Source: Paramecium octaurelia (Eukaryota > Ciliophora > Oligohymenophorea > Peniculida > Parameciidae). Taken from it: 64,000 bases of DNA. Under the pieces are notes generated by a model that did not search any database, was not told the DNA's origin, and saw nothing but the letters and a program-made list of their open reading frames with translations. Below, piece by piece: positions 12,332 through 23,310 of this stretch. The stretch spans positions 281,331 through 345,330 of the forward strand of contig CAJJDP010000017.1 of NCBI GenBank assembly GCA_905182995.1. Direction: 5' to 3'. Numbering within the stretch: the stretch's first letter is position 1; each line of letters opens with the position of its first letter. The translations under genes and the position numbers were made by a program.

Positions 12332-12567
12332 TCATAATCCAGGGGTCAGTTAATTACTTCTTCGTTTCATGATATTGCTTTTTGAAGCAGGTACAAGAAT
12401 TGGAACTTAGACAAGCTTTCCAAGTGTTGGATTATAAACTTCCAAACTCTATTTTTGGTCAGGGGATACTATATAAAATCAAAAAAGAAGATACAAATAT
12501 TTGCATTTGTCGAATAACGCTTGCTGATTGTTTCGAATTTTTTTGGTTTTTATAATGAACACCCCAT
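12332..12567 (-). CDS. 69-residue protein with an MGC acylation signal
   Basis: Two exons joined by a 26-nt GTA...TAG intron (12469-12494) give an exact 69-codon frame. The product starts MGCSLQKPKKFETISKRY and ends ASKSNIMKRRSNQLTPGL. Met-Gly-Cys at the very start followed by basic residues is the classic signal for N-myristoylation plus palmitoylation, so it is probably anchored to the cytoplasmic face of a membrane. A central patch, SLEVYNPTLGKLVQVPILVP, looks like a short interaction segment. No family is recognised. Support comes from the intron, the acylation signal and coding-like composition. Confidence 0.57.
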
Positions 12568-12684
12568 TTTATTTAAGTTTTTAATTAATTTATATGAATT
12601 AAGGGAAAAATTGGTAAGTATATATCCATTAAAGTCAATTCAGTACTTTAATCAGTACATGTTTTAAAACATAAATAATTACAA

Positions 12685-14101
12685 TCACTATTCTTCATCA
12701 TTATCATCTGGATATTGTTCTTCATCTTAGAATTCCTCTTCATTTTATTTGTTTTATTCTTAATTTTCATCTTGTTATTTATCTTAATCTTACAAAGGAG
12801 TTTTATTATCATCTTCATACTCATCATAATCCTTTGAATTATTATAGTTCTCTTATTCATAATCATCTTGCTATTCATTTTCTTTATAAGATTCTTCCAT
12901 CTGCTATTGATCTTAAGGGTTAGAGATGCTGCCAGATTACTAGTTTTATTATTGATTCTAATTTGTATTCAATTTAAGTGAACTTTTCCTTGGAGTATCC
13001 AAATTAGTATTTTGTTTTTTAATAGGTTAAAATTTATTTTTTTTGGTTTTACTAGCTTCTGTATCAAATTTAGATGAATTCTCTTTGGTATAAGTTCTAT
13101 CAGAAAGTTAAGTATTGAAATGAGTTTAATTATTTTTCTTGTTTAACCTTTCAGTTGTTTATTATTGATCTTTGAAAGAAGGCTTCAATAATTTTTAGAG
13201 CAGATTCAATTTATCCACACTTCTAGGTAAATCATACATTAATACTTTTGATTTAGTATGGAGGGGATTTATGCATAAGGACTTGTGAAAATGGCTTTTT
13301 TGATCTTGGATTAATCTAAAGGCTGTTTGATAAAAGCCTGATTTGTTGCAGAATTAGTATAGTCTCTTATGGATATCTTCTGAGCTAAATCAAGATCATC
13401 TTTAAGTGCTTAGAATCTAAATTAAGAGAATGACAATTTTCTATATTCAAATGACTACATACTTTAATAACTATTATTCTTCTTCAATTTTTAATTAATA
13501 CTCTTACTACTATAAATCAAATTTAGCTGAAAGTTCTGCTTTCTTTTTTATTTAAGAATTTCTAACATTTTCAATTTTTTCAATTCTTTGCATATCTAAT
13601 TTTTATTTCATTCTAAATTTCTCTTCTTATATCTACAAGACTATGTAAGGCTTAAATTTACCTTTTAGAACTGCTACTATTTAAGTTAGAGCTCTTCATT
13701 TTAACTATGTTTATATTGTAATTGATATAGCATTTATCGTTCTTTCATTATTTCTTATTCAAGTCGTTTTTCCTCATCTAAGTCTCTTTTTCTTCTTATT
13801 GAATCTTCTTCTTGTAATTGTTTCAATAACTTAATTTTACTGTTCCTGTTTTCTTATTCTTAGTTCAGATTTTCAATTCTTCTACTATGCTAGGTAAATA
13901 AAATACAGATAATACATCAGACTAATCCTTAAATGTGTTCTATTTAGTTTCCAAAATTTTATTAACCTTAAATTCAATGATGTGATTGTTAGATTCTTAT
14001 AATTGTAATTATTATTTTAATTAAGAAATCCTAGAATCAATCAACCCTAACTCCTATTATTTCTAAATCAGAGATCTTGTCTATTATGATATTGATTTCA
14101 T
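12685..14101 (-). CDS. Coiled-coil protein with an acidic tail
   Basis: A 435-residue protein from five exons; introns of 26, 29, 31 and 23 nt (the 31-nt one at 13471-13501) are each needed to hold the frame. The first 220 residues are a long Gln/Lys/Glu-rich coiled coil (for example EEDSIRRKRDLDEEKRLEQE). A non-coiled segment follows (LKDDLDLAQKISIRDY, SPYAQIPSILNQ), then a polar region, and the last 70 residues are very acidic and Gln-rich, ending DEEQYPDDDEEQ. No catalytic domain or signal peptide. It resembles the many ciliary and basal-body coiled-coil proteins of ciliates, but that is a guess. Confidence 0.7.
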
Positions 14102-14137
14102 TGTAATTAAAAAAATATATTAATTATTATTTTTTCA

Positions 14138-14500
14138 TCATGTCAATAAAATCAGATAGTCTTAAATTAACATCAATTAATGATTTCGATACTATCTTAT
14201 TAAATTATCATCAATTAACTTCCTAAGTTTTAATTATCTTTTATTTTTGTAATCATATAAAATTTCACATTCCCTTAATATCTATAAATAATGATGCAAT
14301 CGTCAACCATAAAGTTAACTCAAATTTATCATTTATTTAAATTGGTTGTCCAACTTAATAATAAATTCTCAAAATAATTGCCATTAACCTTGGTCATTTA
14401 TCTCAACCATAAATATGGGTCTAAATTTTTGATTAAAACATCTGAAATTGTTCGTAAACATAGTGATTGGTTATCTAATACTCTAAAATCTATTATTCAT
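14138..14500 (-). pseudogene. Decayed or unresolved small coding frame
   Basis: A minus-strand frame of 121 codons starts MNNRFQSIRQPITMFTNN, includes FNQKFRPIFMVEINDQGQ and RECEILYDYKNKRQLKLR, and is broken by two in-frame TGAs. The amino-acid composition on both sides of the stops looks like real protein. No intron was found that removes the stops. It may be a gene that has died recently, or a false frame in AT-rich DNA. Confidence 0.3.
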
Positions 14501-14582
14501 CTTAATAATATTAAATATATCAAACCCATAAAATAACATTTTTATTATAAATATATAAGTAAATTTTCGGATTTATTCAATT

Positions 14583-14736
14583 CACTTACCTGGCGAGCAC
14601 TGCTGATGATCATGCAGATTAGCAGTGTGGGGTTAAGCTGGCCATCGCACAACCGGCGTCAGTGAGGCTCCAAAACTTTCCGTTTGGAAAGGCTTTATCG
14701 CTCAATTTCTGCTAGTGAGGGGAAACCCTCGCACCT
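14583..14736 (+). ncRNA. U1 spliceosomal snRNA gene
   Basis: A GC-rich island of about 154 nt in AT-rich DNA. The 5' end carries ACTTACCTGG, the U1 segment that pairs with the 5' splice site. Stem-loop I follows with GATCATG in the loop, the U1-70K binding site. Further stems include AACTTTCCG/CGGAAAG-like pairs. Near the end lies an Sm-site-like ATTTCTG in the same position as AATTTGTGG in human U1. The RNA closes with a 3' hairpin (GTGAGGG GAAA CCCTCGCAC), as in human U1. U1 binds the GTA-starting donors used throughout this window. The exact 5' and 3' ends are estimates to within a few bases. Confidence 0.87.
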
Positions 14737-14941
14737 TCCTTTTAAATTAAACAAACGAAATTATATATATATAACTGAAAAATGATGAAGAATTTATTCT
14801 TAAATCTATCTTAATATTTATTTGATCTAATCTTCTTTGGATTAATCAAATAATCTTAATGAGAATACTTTTTATAATTGAAAAATATATGTTTTCAACT
14901 GAAATATAAATATTTATTTAATTTAAATGGACCATTAAAGT

Positions 14942-17900
14942 ATGATTAATGAAATTCAGCAATGTTTTTAATCTTCAGAAGCTTATGCAAAAGTTAAAAA
15001 ATACAAAGATGCATTCCGTGAATAACAAAGGTATTTTGTATTTTTATTTAAGTCAAATAGCACCAATTATTTGTGAGGCAATATGTGCAACAATGACTGA
15101 AGGCACTCCAATGAGCAAATTATTAGCTTTGAGAGTAAAACATTATCCTCTAATTCTAGCTATGTAAAGAAATGATGGATTTAAAATCAGATCCATTTAA
15201 CAAACAAGTCAATGATAAAATTCTTTCGAAAATGAAATAAATTGCAATATTCAGAAAGTATGATCAAAGCGATATCAGAGGTAAATTTTTATTCTCTGAC
15301 AATCCATGTACATATTTATTAATAAGCAAGCCAAGGAAATAGCATCAATTGGAAATAGCTTAATGAAATTATGTCTAGATTGCATCAAAGTTTGGGCATT
15401 TTGGTATCCTTAGAGCAATTTCAGAGTTGTCTATGATGATTTAATTACATAAGGTGTTGCATTTCCAGTAAAATACACTTACTTCAAAGAATACAATGAC
15501 AATCCATCTTCTTTGAATTAATCATTTATTCTATCCTCTCACTCATCTAAAGAATAGCCATTAAAACAATCAATACCTAATTAAAAAACCTTTTAAGATG
15601 GACAATAATTGTTATAACAAATTAACTTTTAAATTGAAAATCTAGTTAAAATAGTATAAGATTAAGAAACGAATGAGACTATCAATAACCTAAATCAAAT
15701 ATTCAAAAATAATTTAGACCAATACAATGGATAAGTAGAATAGATTTTAATCCAGATTATTGATTCTGGTGAGGAGAATTTAATTAATGATTTAATTTCT
15801 AAATAGGAAATGATACGTGAGATCAAACAAGATTATGAAGATTACCTTATAAAAAAACTTGATTGGAATAAACTTAATTAAAAATTCAGTAGATTCACTT
15901 AATCAGCTTTAACTCCTGAACCCACATAAACAATCATTTCTACATATTAAAAATAGCAGCCGAATCAATAATAAGTCTAATCTATTAAATAACCTGTAAT
16001 CACAAAACCAGATCAAACTCTATCTGTTATCCGAGAAGAAACTGTTTAGGATGCCGATCAAGTGGAAAAATCAAAACAAAAAGAATCAGATATTCTATAG
16101 GAGGACAATAAAGTAATAATAATTCAGAATATTAGATATAAATGAAATATTAGTCTCTAGTATTAAATTAGACTGAAAATGTTAAACCAGGTGCTTAAGC
16201 CCTTCAATCAGAATTATATTCAAAAGATAAATTACAATAAGATAATAAAAAACAGATATATAAATCTTTATCCGTAGAAGTCAACGATGATATTAATTAG
16301 AATGAAGTTTAAACCAAAATAAATAAATAAACTGACTATACCAGCACTAAATAAACAAAATAAACATCATAGCCCCTTACTAAAAGCGTAGAATAATAGT
16401 CTCCAAAAGCAATAGTTAATTAAGTATTAAATAACGTGTAAGCAAACCAATAAAATTAAAATTCAACATTACTCTAGAGTACAATTAATAATTAGTTGTA
16501 AACTAATCAAAGAGATTAATAATAAAATTAAGAAGAAAAAGAATTGAATAATTAAAAAAAAAGTGTTAATAATAAGGAAGAATAAAAAGAACAAATAAAG
16601 AAAAATGAGAAAGAAATACTAATTGAATAATAACAATAGTAGTAGTAATAGTAATAATAACAGTAGTAATAATAATAGTAATAGTAGTAATAATAATAAT
16701 AACAATAGTAGTAATAATAATAACAATAATAGTAATAATAATAGTAGCAATAATAATAATAATAGTAGTAATAATAGTAGTAATAATAATAGCAATAATA
16801 ACAATAATAATAATAATAGTAACAACAACAACAACAACAATAATAATAATAGTAATAATAATAATTATTATTGCAATAATAGTAATAATATTATTATTCA
16901 AATACAAAAAAAAATAATTTTGATGAATAAGTTAGTCAATTGAAGTAAGGATTAAAAATTGAAGGATTTGATTAAATTTATAGTTTTTCTTAAAGATAAT
17001 CACACCTGAATGAAAAAAAAAATCTAAATTTAAAATAAATTGATGGTTAAGTCAAATTAGAAGGCTAAATTAATTAAATTTAGGATACTTATATTAAGTA
17101 AAAGCAAATCTAAAACTTCAAATAGGACTAAGCAAATAACAGTTCAAGAATTTCTTAACCCTCATTAAGTTTAAGCTAGGTCTCATAAAGAAGACTAGAG
17201 CACTCTTAATAATAGTATAGAAGCTCATCATAGAAACGAGAAAATTATAATGTAAATGACAAAATAGAGTTGGAACTTTTAAAGGAAGAAAATCTAAAAT
17301 TAAAATAATAAGTGAATTAGATTATTGAAAAATATGAAATTAAATAACAACAATATTCCTAAGAATTATAAGACAAAATTAACGAGATTTCTAGCTTAAA
17401 ATAAATAGTTTATGCTAAGACTGATAAAGTTGATAGTAATAATTAATTGTTGAAATAATTATAAGATTTTTAAAAACTTTAATTGGATTACTAAACTCTT
17501 GACTACAAGCACAATTAATTATAAAAACAATATGATAATCTGAATGAATAGCATGAACAAATTTAGAAAGAAATGCAATTAAAATCAAAATAAATTGCAT
17601 TATAAAACAAAGAAATTTATGAATTAAAACAGATTAAATAATAAGAGTTGGAAACTAAGAAGAGAAGTGAATCCGTAGGTTAATACTCAAAAACTGCTTA
17701 ACAATTTTATCCATAGAATTCGATTCTCAAATAAAGTATCTGTGATGAGCCTATTTTGACAGAAAGCCAGAAAAGGATTATTTTTCCCTTCACAAATCCA
17801 TTTGAATATTATAGAGACCGTTTGAAAAATAGTTAGAAAGGTCAGGTCTCTTCCTCTTATTCTGAATGGAAAAACTTAAATTTAGACAATTAAAATATTG

Positions 17901-18607
17901 AAAATTTAAGATAATCAATTTTATCTAATTAATCAATACTTTTTGCATGTAAATAATTAGAAATTGGATGTAAACTAGATAAATTGAATGAAAGGAAAAT
18001 GATATTACATCTTTTTTTTTTGAATTCCAATAAGCTTTCAGGTTATAAAATGGATTTAAATTTTTAATTTGTTAATGAAATATCAACTGGAACTCTAAAG
18101 AGATAATCACTATAATTATATTAGGATTCTTCTGAAGATTTAGTAATTGAATTCAATATTAATTAATTGCCTTTTTCTATTTCTTTTATAAACATAAAGC
18201 TTTAAACAACAAAGACTATTAATTACATATGTTATTTACCAATTTCGTTGTTTAGTTGCTTTCAATTTTTAAATTTATCTTTAAAAGAGTATCAGTCATA
18301 TTGGCAAGTTGCAAAAAATTGTGTAATCAGAAGCCAAGAATTTGAATACAATTTCAACTATGTAAGCAATGTGTTCAGAAAGAACATTTTAGTGATAGAA
18401 TTAAATAGCCATAAAAAAAAGGAGTTTTTCGCTGGGATTGATGAAATTAAATATGGATCCATTATATAATGTGAAAACTCAAATTATTTGGTAAGATACA
18501 TATTATAGCCAAATAATAAAATGCTAATTTAGATATGCCACTTGAATGGAAGATAGAACATATCAGATTCTATCTTAAACATTTTAGTTTTTCTACTTTC
18601 TAGTTGA
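14942..18607 (+). CDS. VHS-like / polyglutamine / adaptin-appendage-like protein
   Basis: A 1190-residue protein with introns of 22, 25, 23 and 23 nt. Residues 1-150 form an all-helical VHS/ENTH-like superhelix (MSKLLALRLCKEMMDLKSD, SLMKLCLDCIKVWAFWYP). A hinge with helices follows, then 79 consecutive Gln, then about 300 residues of Gln-rich coiled coil. The last 230 residues look like an alpha-adaptin ear: a beta-sandwich part (GYKMDLNFQFVNE, DLVIEFNINQLPFSISF), then a platform part (KEYQSYWQVAKN, FFAGIDEIKYGSIIQC). GGA and TOM1 proteins pair VHS with a cargo region, and adaptin ears bind endocytic accessory proteins, so a clathrin-adaptor role is inferred. The ear and VHS assignments are by pattern only. 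Confidence 0.72.
16628..16864 (+). repeat. Polyglutamine tract of 79 codons, mixed TAA/TAG/CAA/CAG
   Basis: Every codon from 16628 to 16864 is TAA, TAG, CAA or CAG, all glutamine here, giving 79 Gln in a row inside the VHS/ear protein. TAA and TAG dominate, with six CAA in a row near 16832. The mixture means this is not one pure trinucleotide repeat, which should make it more stable to slippage than a pure CAG run. Confidence 0.9.
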
Positions 18608-18693
18608 AATAGATATCATAATATATAAATTCAATTATAATTAAATACTTCATCTTCAAATGCAAGAATATTTCTAAGACTCAAAAATAAATA

Positions 18694-19490
18694 ATGATTT
18701 ACAAATCCATTAATGAGGTAAAATAGATCGTTGAGATAATGAAAAGATTCTAATCGAACGAGGGATCACCTCAGGTCAAACAAGAGGGTACTCTAATATA
18801 GAATGTTTCAAAATTCAAGTTTTTGATTATTAGCGAAGAGCATTAAACGAATGCTTGCATATTTATATTAAATCAATGTTTAAAAAAATGAATTTTGGCC
18901 TTTAATTTTAAATTTCTTTTCATTACTCTGAAATGATGAATCTAAAGAGCACATAAAATCTTAATCCAAAATCTTAATAACTAGTGTGCAATCACTAGAT
19001 ATAAAATCAAAAAATAATGTTGAAAACAAAGTAAAATAGAACTAAGAGTTTAAAGATATGATATAAAAAGCACAGAGAAAGAGAAAGGATTAAAATTAAG
19101 ATTAGAGAAATGAATTAAGCCGATTAAGATTTATAGTGAAGTTAGCAATCCAAACTATCTGTCAATTAAAATTGTATTATTGAATCTAAATGAGGATGTT
19201 ATGGTAGTTTAATCTAAAAGGGTTGATAATGAAGGACATCTCTAAACGCTTTCAAATATTATTTTATAGAAAGAGTAAATTATTAATGTGAAAGGAAGTG
19301 CAACTTCAAAAAAAGTTGATGCTGCAGTTTTGATTTTCTAAAAATATTAAGCATTCTAGGATTAAAGAAAAGGTCAATAATTTTAACAAAATTAGACCGA
19401 TTAGTCACAAAAGTTATCGGTAGGATAAATTGTAAATTTGAAGGGTCTTTTGAGAGTAAAGATTCTGTAATACATGATTTTTAATTCTAA
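18694..19490 (+). pseudogene. Decayed RPA1-like (OB-fold) gene
   Basis: Three protein-like pieces lie in order but in different frames. The first runs from ATG 18694 (FKFLIISEEHQTNACIFILN), the second from about 18930 (SKILITSVQSLDIKSKN), the third from about 19120 (SIKIVLLNLNEDVMVVQSKR). The first two together recall the N-terminal OB-fold of replication protein A large subunit (human [20 protein letters not shown] and ILMELEVLKSA), and the third could be a DNA-binding OB-fold. The pieces are separated by TGAs and frame changes around 18890-18935 and 19110-19160 that no GTA...AG intron explains. Most likely a dead duplicate of a single-strand-binding protein gene; a fast-evolving gene with odd introns is possible. 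Confidence 0.35.
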
Positions 19491-19516
19491 TTATATTATT
19501 ATCGTATTATATTATT

Positions 19517-20610
19517 ATGAGAGACACTGCATTTAGTTCATCTCCATTTGAAAAACCAAACAAATTAACTAGTGGTTTATTTAGAGATTGTCAAAGGTTT
19601 ATACCTAGACGTAAATTTACTGAAGAAAATCAAGAAAATGCAACTGTATTTGCAAAATTAAGAAGAGCTGGTTTAGAAAAGAAAAAGGCTCTTAAATATT
19701 GTTAAGCCCAACATTGCAAATTGGATGCTACTTAAGGTGACTTTGGACCGCCTGGTTTCAAAATATTCAAATAAAATTATGATCCAATAAAACAATATAA
19801 GGGATGGTAATTAGATGGGAAAATCAAATTAAAAGATTAATGTGAATATGAAAGAATAAGTAAAGATATTAATTTAGGCTTGAGATAACAACCGAATGAA
19901 GATTTGTATTAATTGTATAATAGACTAGCAGAGACTCATCGTAATACAGAAGAAAGATGCAATTTTACTGATCTTTCAAGATAAGAGTTAATAACGAAAT
20001 TGAGATCATTGACAAGAGATGACAATAGGAAATACAACACTCCAATTTACTAATTGAGAAGACATAATGAAATTTATTATGAATTAGCAGATTATTTTGA
20101 AAAATAATAGCCTCCTTAAATTAAATCTTTAGTTACAGAATTAGAAGCGTTTGATGACATTGTTCCTAGAAAATAATTAAAGTAATTTTATTTGGAATAA
20201 AAATCTACTGGAACCAAAAAAAAGAATTTAGGTCAAGAAGTTAGTGAGAAAATGTAACGACGTTCAAGAATTCTCATGGAATTGACTGCCTTATTCTCTC
20301 CTGTAAAATCAGATAGCTTGGTATCAAATTAAATAAATTATATAAGAATAGAAGATCTTTCTTTACTAAATAGGATTAAATGTGGTAAGTTCAAAATGAT
20401 TCAGCAATTACGAGTCTATTAGATATGGATGAATGCAATATTAGTAGAAATGCTGAAAGAAATAGCATTTTCTTCTATCGTTTTGCCAAAGTCAAATAAT
20501 CAGAGGAACAAGAAAGAGTCAATCAATTCTAAGACTCTCTAAAAAAAGTAATTAAAAAAAATATTGAAAACATCAATTACTCCAAAAAAAAAAATAGATT
20601 CTTCGATTGA
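19517..20610 (+). CDS. Unrecognised 355-residue protein
   Basis: Two exons joined by a 26-nt intron (20321-20346) with an AAG acceptor; the frame is then exact to TGA. It starts MRDTAFSSSPFEKPNKLTSG and is basic and hydrophilic throughout. Patches include PPGFKIFKQNYDPIKQYKGW, RKYNTPIYQLRRHNEIYYEL and LLDMDECNISRNAERNS. No membrane segment, signal peptide or long coiled coil. Charged, Tyr-rich proteins of this kind are common among ciliary structural proteins, but I have no specific match. It begins 27 nt after the decayed RPA1-like region. Confidence 0.65.
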
Positions 20611-20711
20611 CTTTTTATATTTCATGTAATGTTCTATTTAAATTTCAATCATTTGTATTTTTATCATTGCTTTCCAAATTAGAATGTAAGTATATTTAAA
20701 TATTAATTTTA

Positions 20712-21155
20712 ATGAATAAATATAGGGTAAGTACTCATCCTTTACTAAATTAATTTTAATGGAAAATATCAAAAAGACTTGAATAAAATATTGACTTATC
20801 CAAATATTCAAACTAGTTTTGTACATTATTGAGATGTAATAATGAGGAGCTGGATTTCAAAATTCCCTAAATTATTGGAATAATCAAATTGGGCTAATTA
20901 TCTCGTTTGGCAGTATTGGAATTTAAACTTCTGATGCAATAATCCATAATTGAAGCTTAAATAAATGGGTCATTTTAAAATGATCTTGATTTCATTCGAG
21001 ATATCATAATTTTTATTGAATTGAATTATTTGTAATCTGAGGATGAGAAATTCTTACCAGAGTCTATACCATCTTCGCTTTCTCCTTTAAAAGCTAAAAT
21101 AATGACAACTAAAACTTCATATCAAAAGGATGGTTGGAGAAAGATTAATATTTGA
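20712..21155 (+). CDS. Unrecognised 147-residue helical protein
   Basis: An intronless frame from ATG 20712 to TGA 21153-21155. It reads MNKYRVSTHPLLNQFQWKIS at the start, with amphipathic helical segments (LGQLSRLAVLEFKLLMQQS, FIRDIIIFIELNYLQSEDE) and a polar tail. Composition is coding-like, and the frame ends 101 nt before the next gene. No known domain is visible. It might be an N-terminal piece of the following gene, but the in-frame TGA argues for a separate protein. Confidence 0.5.
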
Positions 21156-21256
21156 TCTCGTATATAAATATATAATGCATTCTATATTAAAACAAATATT
21201 CTATAAATTAGGAGTATGGCTGCTGAATCAGGTTGCTAAATTTCAATAATTAATCA

Positions 21257-22995
21257 ATGGGAAGTGGCTAATCTATTAAATAAAGATCATTAGTTAGTTG
21301 TTTAAAATTTCTAATAGAAGATGTTGAACTATATGCAGATGAGAAATTGTTGGGCTATTTAGGAGAAACTTACATAAAATTTTCTTGTAATGATTAAAAA
21401 AAAGGGTAAATTGTGTATAGAATATTTTTTTTAGATAGAAATTGATAAAAATTATTAGGAAATGCATTCCACTTTAAATTATGCAATTTGAGGATGTCTT
21501 ACTCAAAGATATAAGTTCAGCCTTTTAATACTAATTAATTGCCAACAAATCTAATAATAAATAGAGATAATTCTAAAATTATAAATTAGATTCAGATTTT
21601 GTCAGAAACTTTAGATTAATGAATTTTGAAAAGTTGAATTTGAAGTATGCAGGAGAATATGAAGATTCACTAATATAATTATATCAAGGACTCAAAACAT
21701 ATTGCAACTTAGCAGATTAGATTATTAAAGAACTCAAAAATAATCATTTAGTGTAAAGCTAGGTTTATGCATTGATTTGGGAGCATTTTTAAAATCATTT
21801 AATTTAATTTTCTAAGGATCCATTTTATGATTTGAATCCAATTAATAAAATTTTTGATGAGAAATACTATAAATTAACACCGCAATTAAAAATTGAAATA
21901 ATTGGAGGTAAGTTATGGGGATGCTTTGTTTAATAATTAGATGTTCATTTCATACTTAATGAATTTAGAATTGCTAGAAGATCCAATAATTAAAAATAAA
22001 TTCAATTTAATCATTTATTTAATTCAATAATTGATATGAATATTGATGTTGCAAATGTATAATGGATTGGAAGTAGTTGCTTCTAATTTTCAGATTAACT
22101 TAAAGATATTATCGAATTTATTCAAAAAGATTCATAAGAGTTAATGAATAATCTCTATTTTGAATCAAATGGTGATTTATTAGAATTTTTTGATAAATGG
22201 AAAAAGGATAACATTTTTCTTAAATCATCCATACCATAATGGATTTGTGAAAATTATTTTGATACCCTTTTCTTTGAATTTTCTGAAGAGAAAATAAAAG
22301 AGAACTTCAAGTTGCTTTCGAAAGTTGAATTATAATAAATTATAGAGAAATACTCATATTAAGAAGTTAGACCTGATGGAATGTGCATTGAACAAGATTT
22401 TTAATAGCCACTTAATTCAAACTTTTCTTAGTATGATGAATACTTATATTAAAATATGGAAAAAATCTTAAACAAAATGATAGATTGGTTGAAAGAAGAA
22501 AATTTGTTAAGTGACATACTTTTAATCAGTGAAAGCACTTAATAAGGAGGAAGTGCTGCAATCAATTATTAAGATATTCATAATTGTATATTCGAGGAAA
22601 ATGAATATTAAGTATAAAGACATTCAAAATAAGAAGTTTAAAGTTTGATTCAATATTAACTTCCAGTATCAAATATTATGAGTGGATAAGAGGATAGGAT
22701 AGTAAGGATATGTAAAAAATATAATTAAGTCAAGAATTTAATTGTATCTAATATTCATTACAGAGATCAAAATGTTTAATTTAGAAACAGAGGAATGAAT
22801 TCTATTTCAAATAAGTTACTTGACTTTTTCAGCTTTACTAAACCAGTCAATGAAAATTATTGCATAGAAATCATTAATTATCTCGGAAATCAAAAATTAA
22901 TAGACAAACAATTAGTAAATGGTGCTTTTTAAAATGGTAATATGGAACAATATTAAGGATCTATAGCAGCACAATTACTATCTTTAGAAAAATGA
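21257..22995 (+). CDS. Unrecognised 569-residue protein with a myristoylation-type start
   Basis: One 29-nt intron (21406-21434) gives a 569-residue protein. It starts MGSGQSIKQRSLVSC; Gly at position 2 with Ser at 6 fits an N-myristoylation signal. The body is acidic and helical with many aromatic residues: DVELYADEKLLGYLGETYIK, LKYAGEYEDSLIQLYQGLK, LVQSQVYALIWEHFQ, FFDKWKKDNIFLK, EKILNKMIDWLKEE. The end (INYLGNQKLIDKQLVNGAF, then a Leu-rich tail) is also helical. No catalytic motif is visible. I cannot name the family; a membrane-attached scaffold is the simplest reading. Confidence 0.65.
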
Positions 22996-23310
22996 AAAAA
23001 AAAATATACCTTTTTGTACTTTTTTAACAACAATTTATATATATACAATATTAAAAAATTTTTATTATTAGTAAGTCTTTATTTCTTAAATTCATCTATA
23101 TTAATTACACTTATATTGTGAAAGAATAATGATAATTTAGAAATTTTAAATGATAAAATCTAACGTCAACTCTTACCATGAAGATTATTTCATGACTATA
23201 AAATTGAAATTCTGATTTATCTATAACGTTTGCGAAATATAATTATTAAGTTATGGAATTTAAGAAATTAAACACAAATTCTTTTTTTATTTTATTATTA
23301 AAGAATAAAC
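22996..23310. other. Intergenic, nothing recognised
   Basis: A 315-nt AT-rich spacer between two plus-strand genes, presumably terminator and promoter. No recognisable element. Confidence 0.4.

Noticed and set aside
16566-16943. Long Leu-, Ile-, Asn- and Ser-repeat frames on both strands
   Set aside because: These are off-frame readings of the polyglutamine tract of the VHS/ear gene; the frame continuous with the flanking coding sequence reads Gln.
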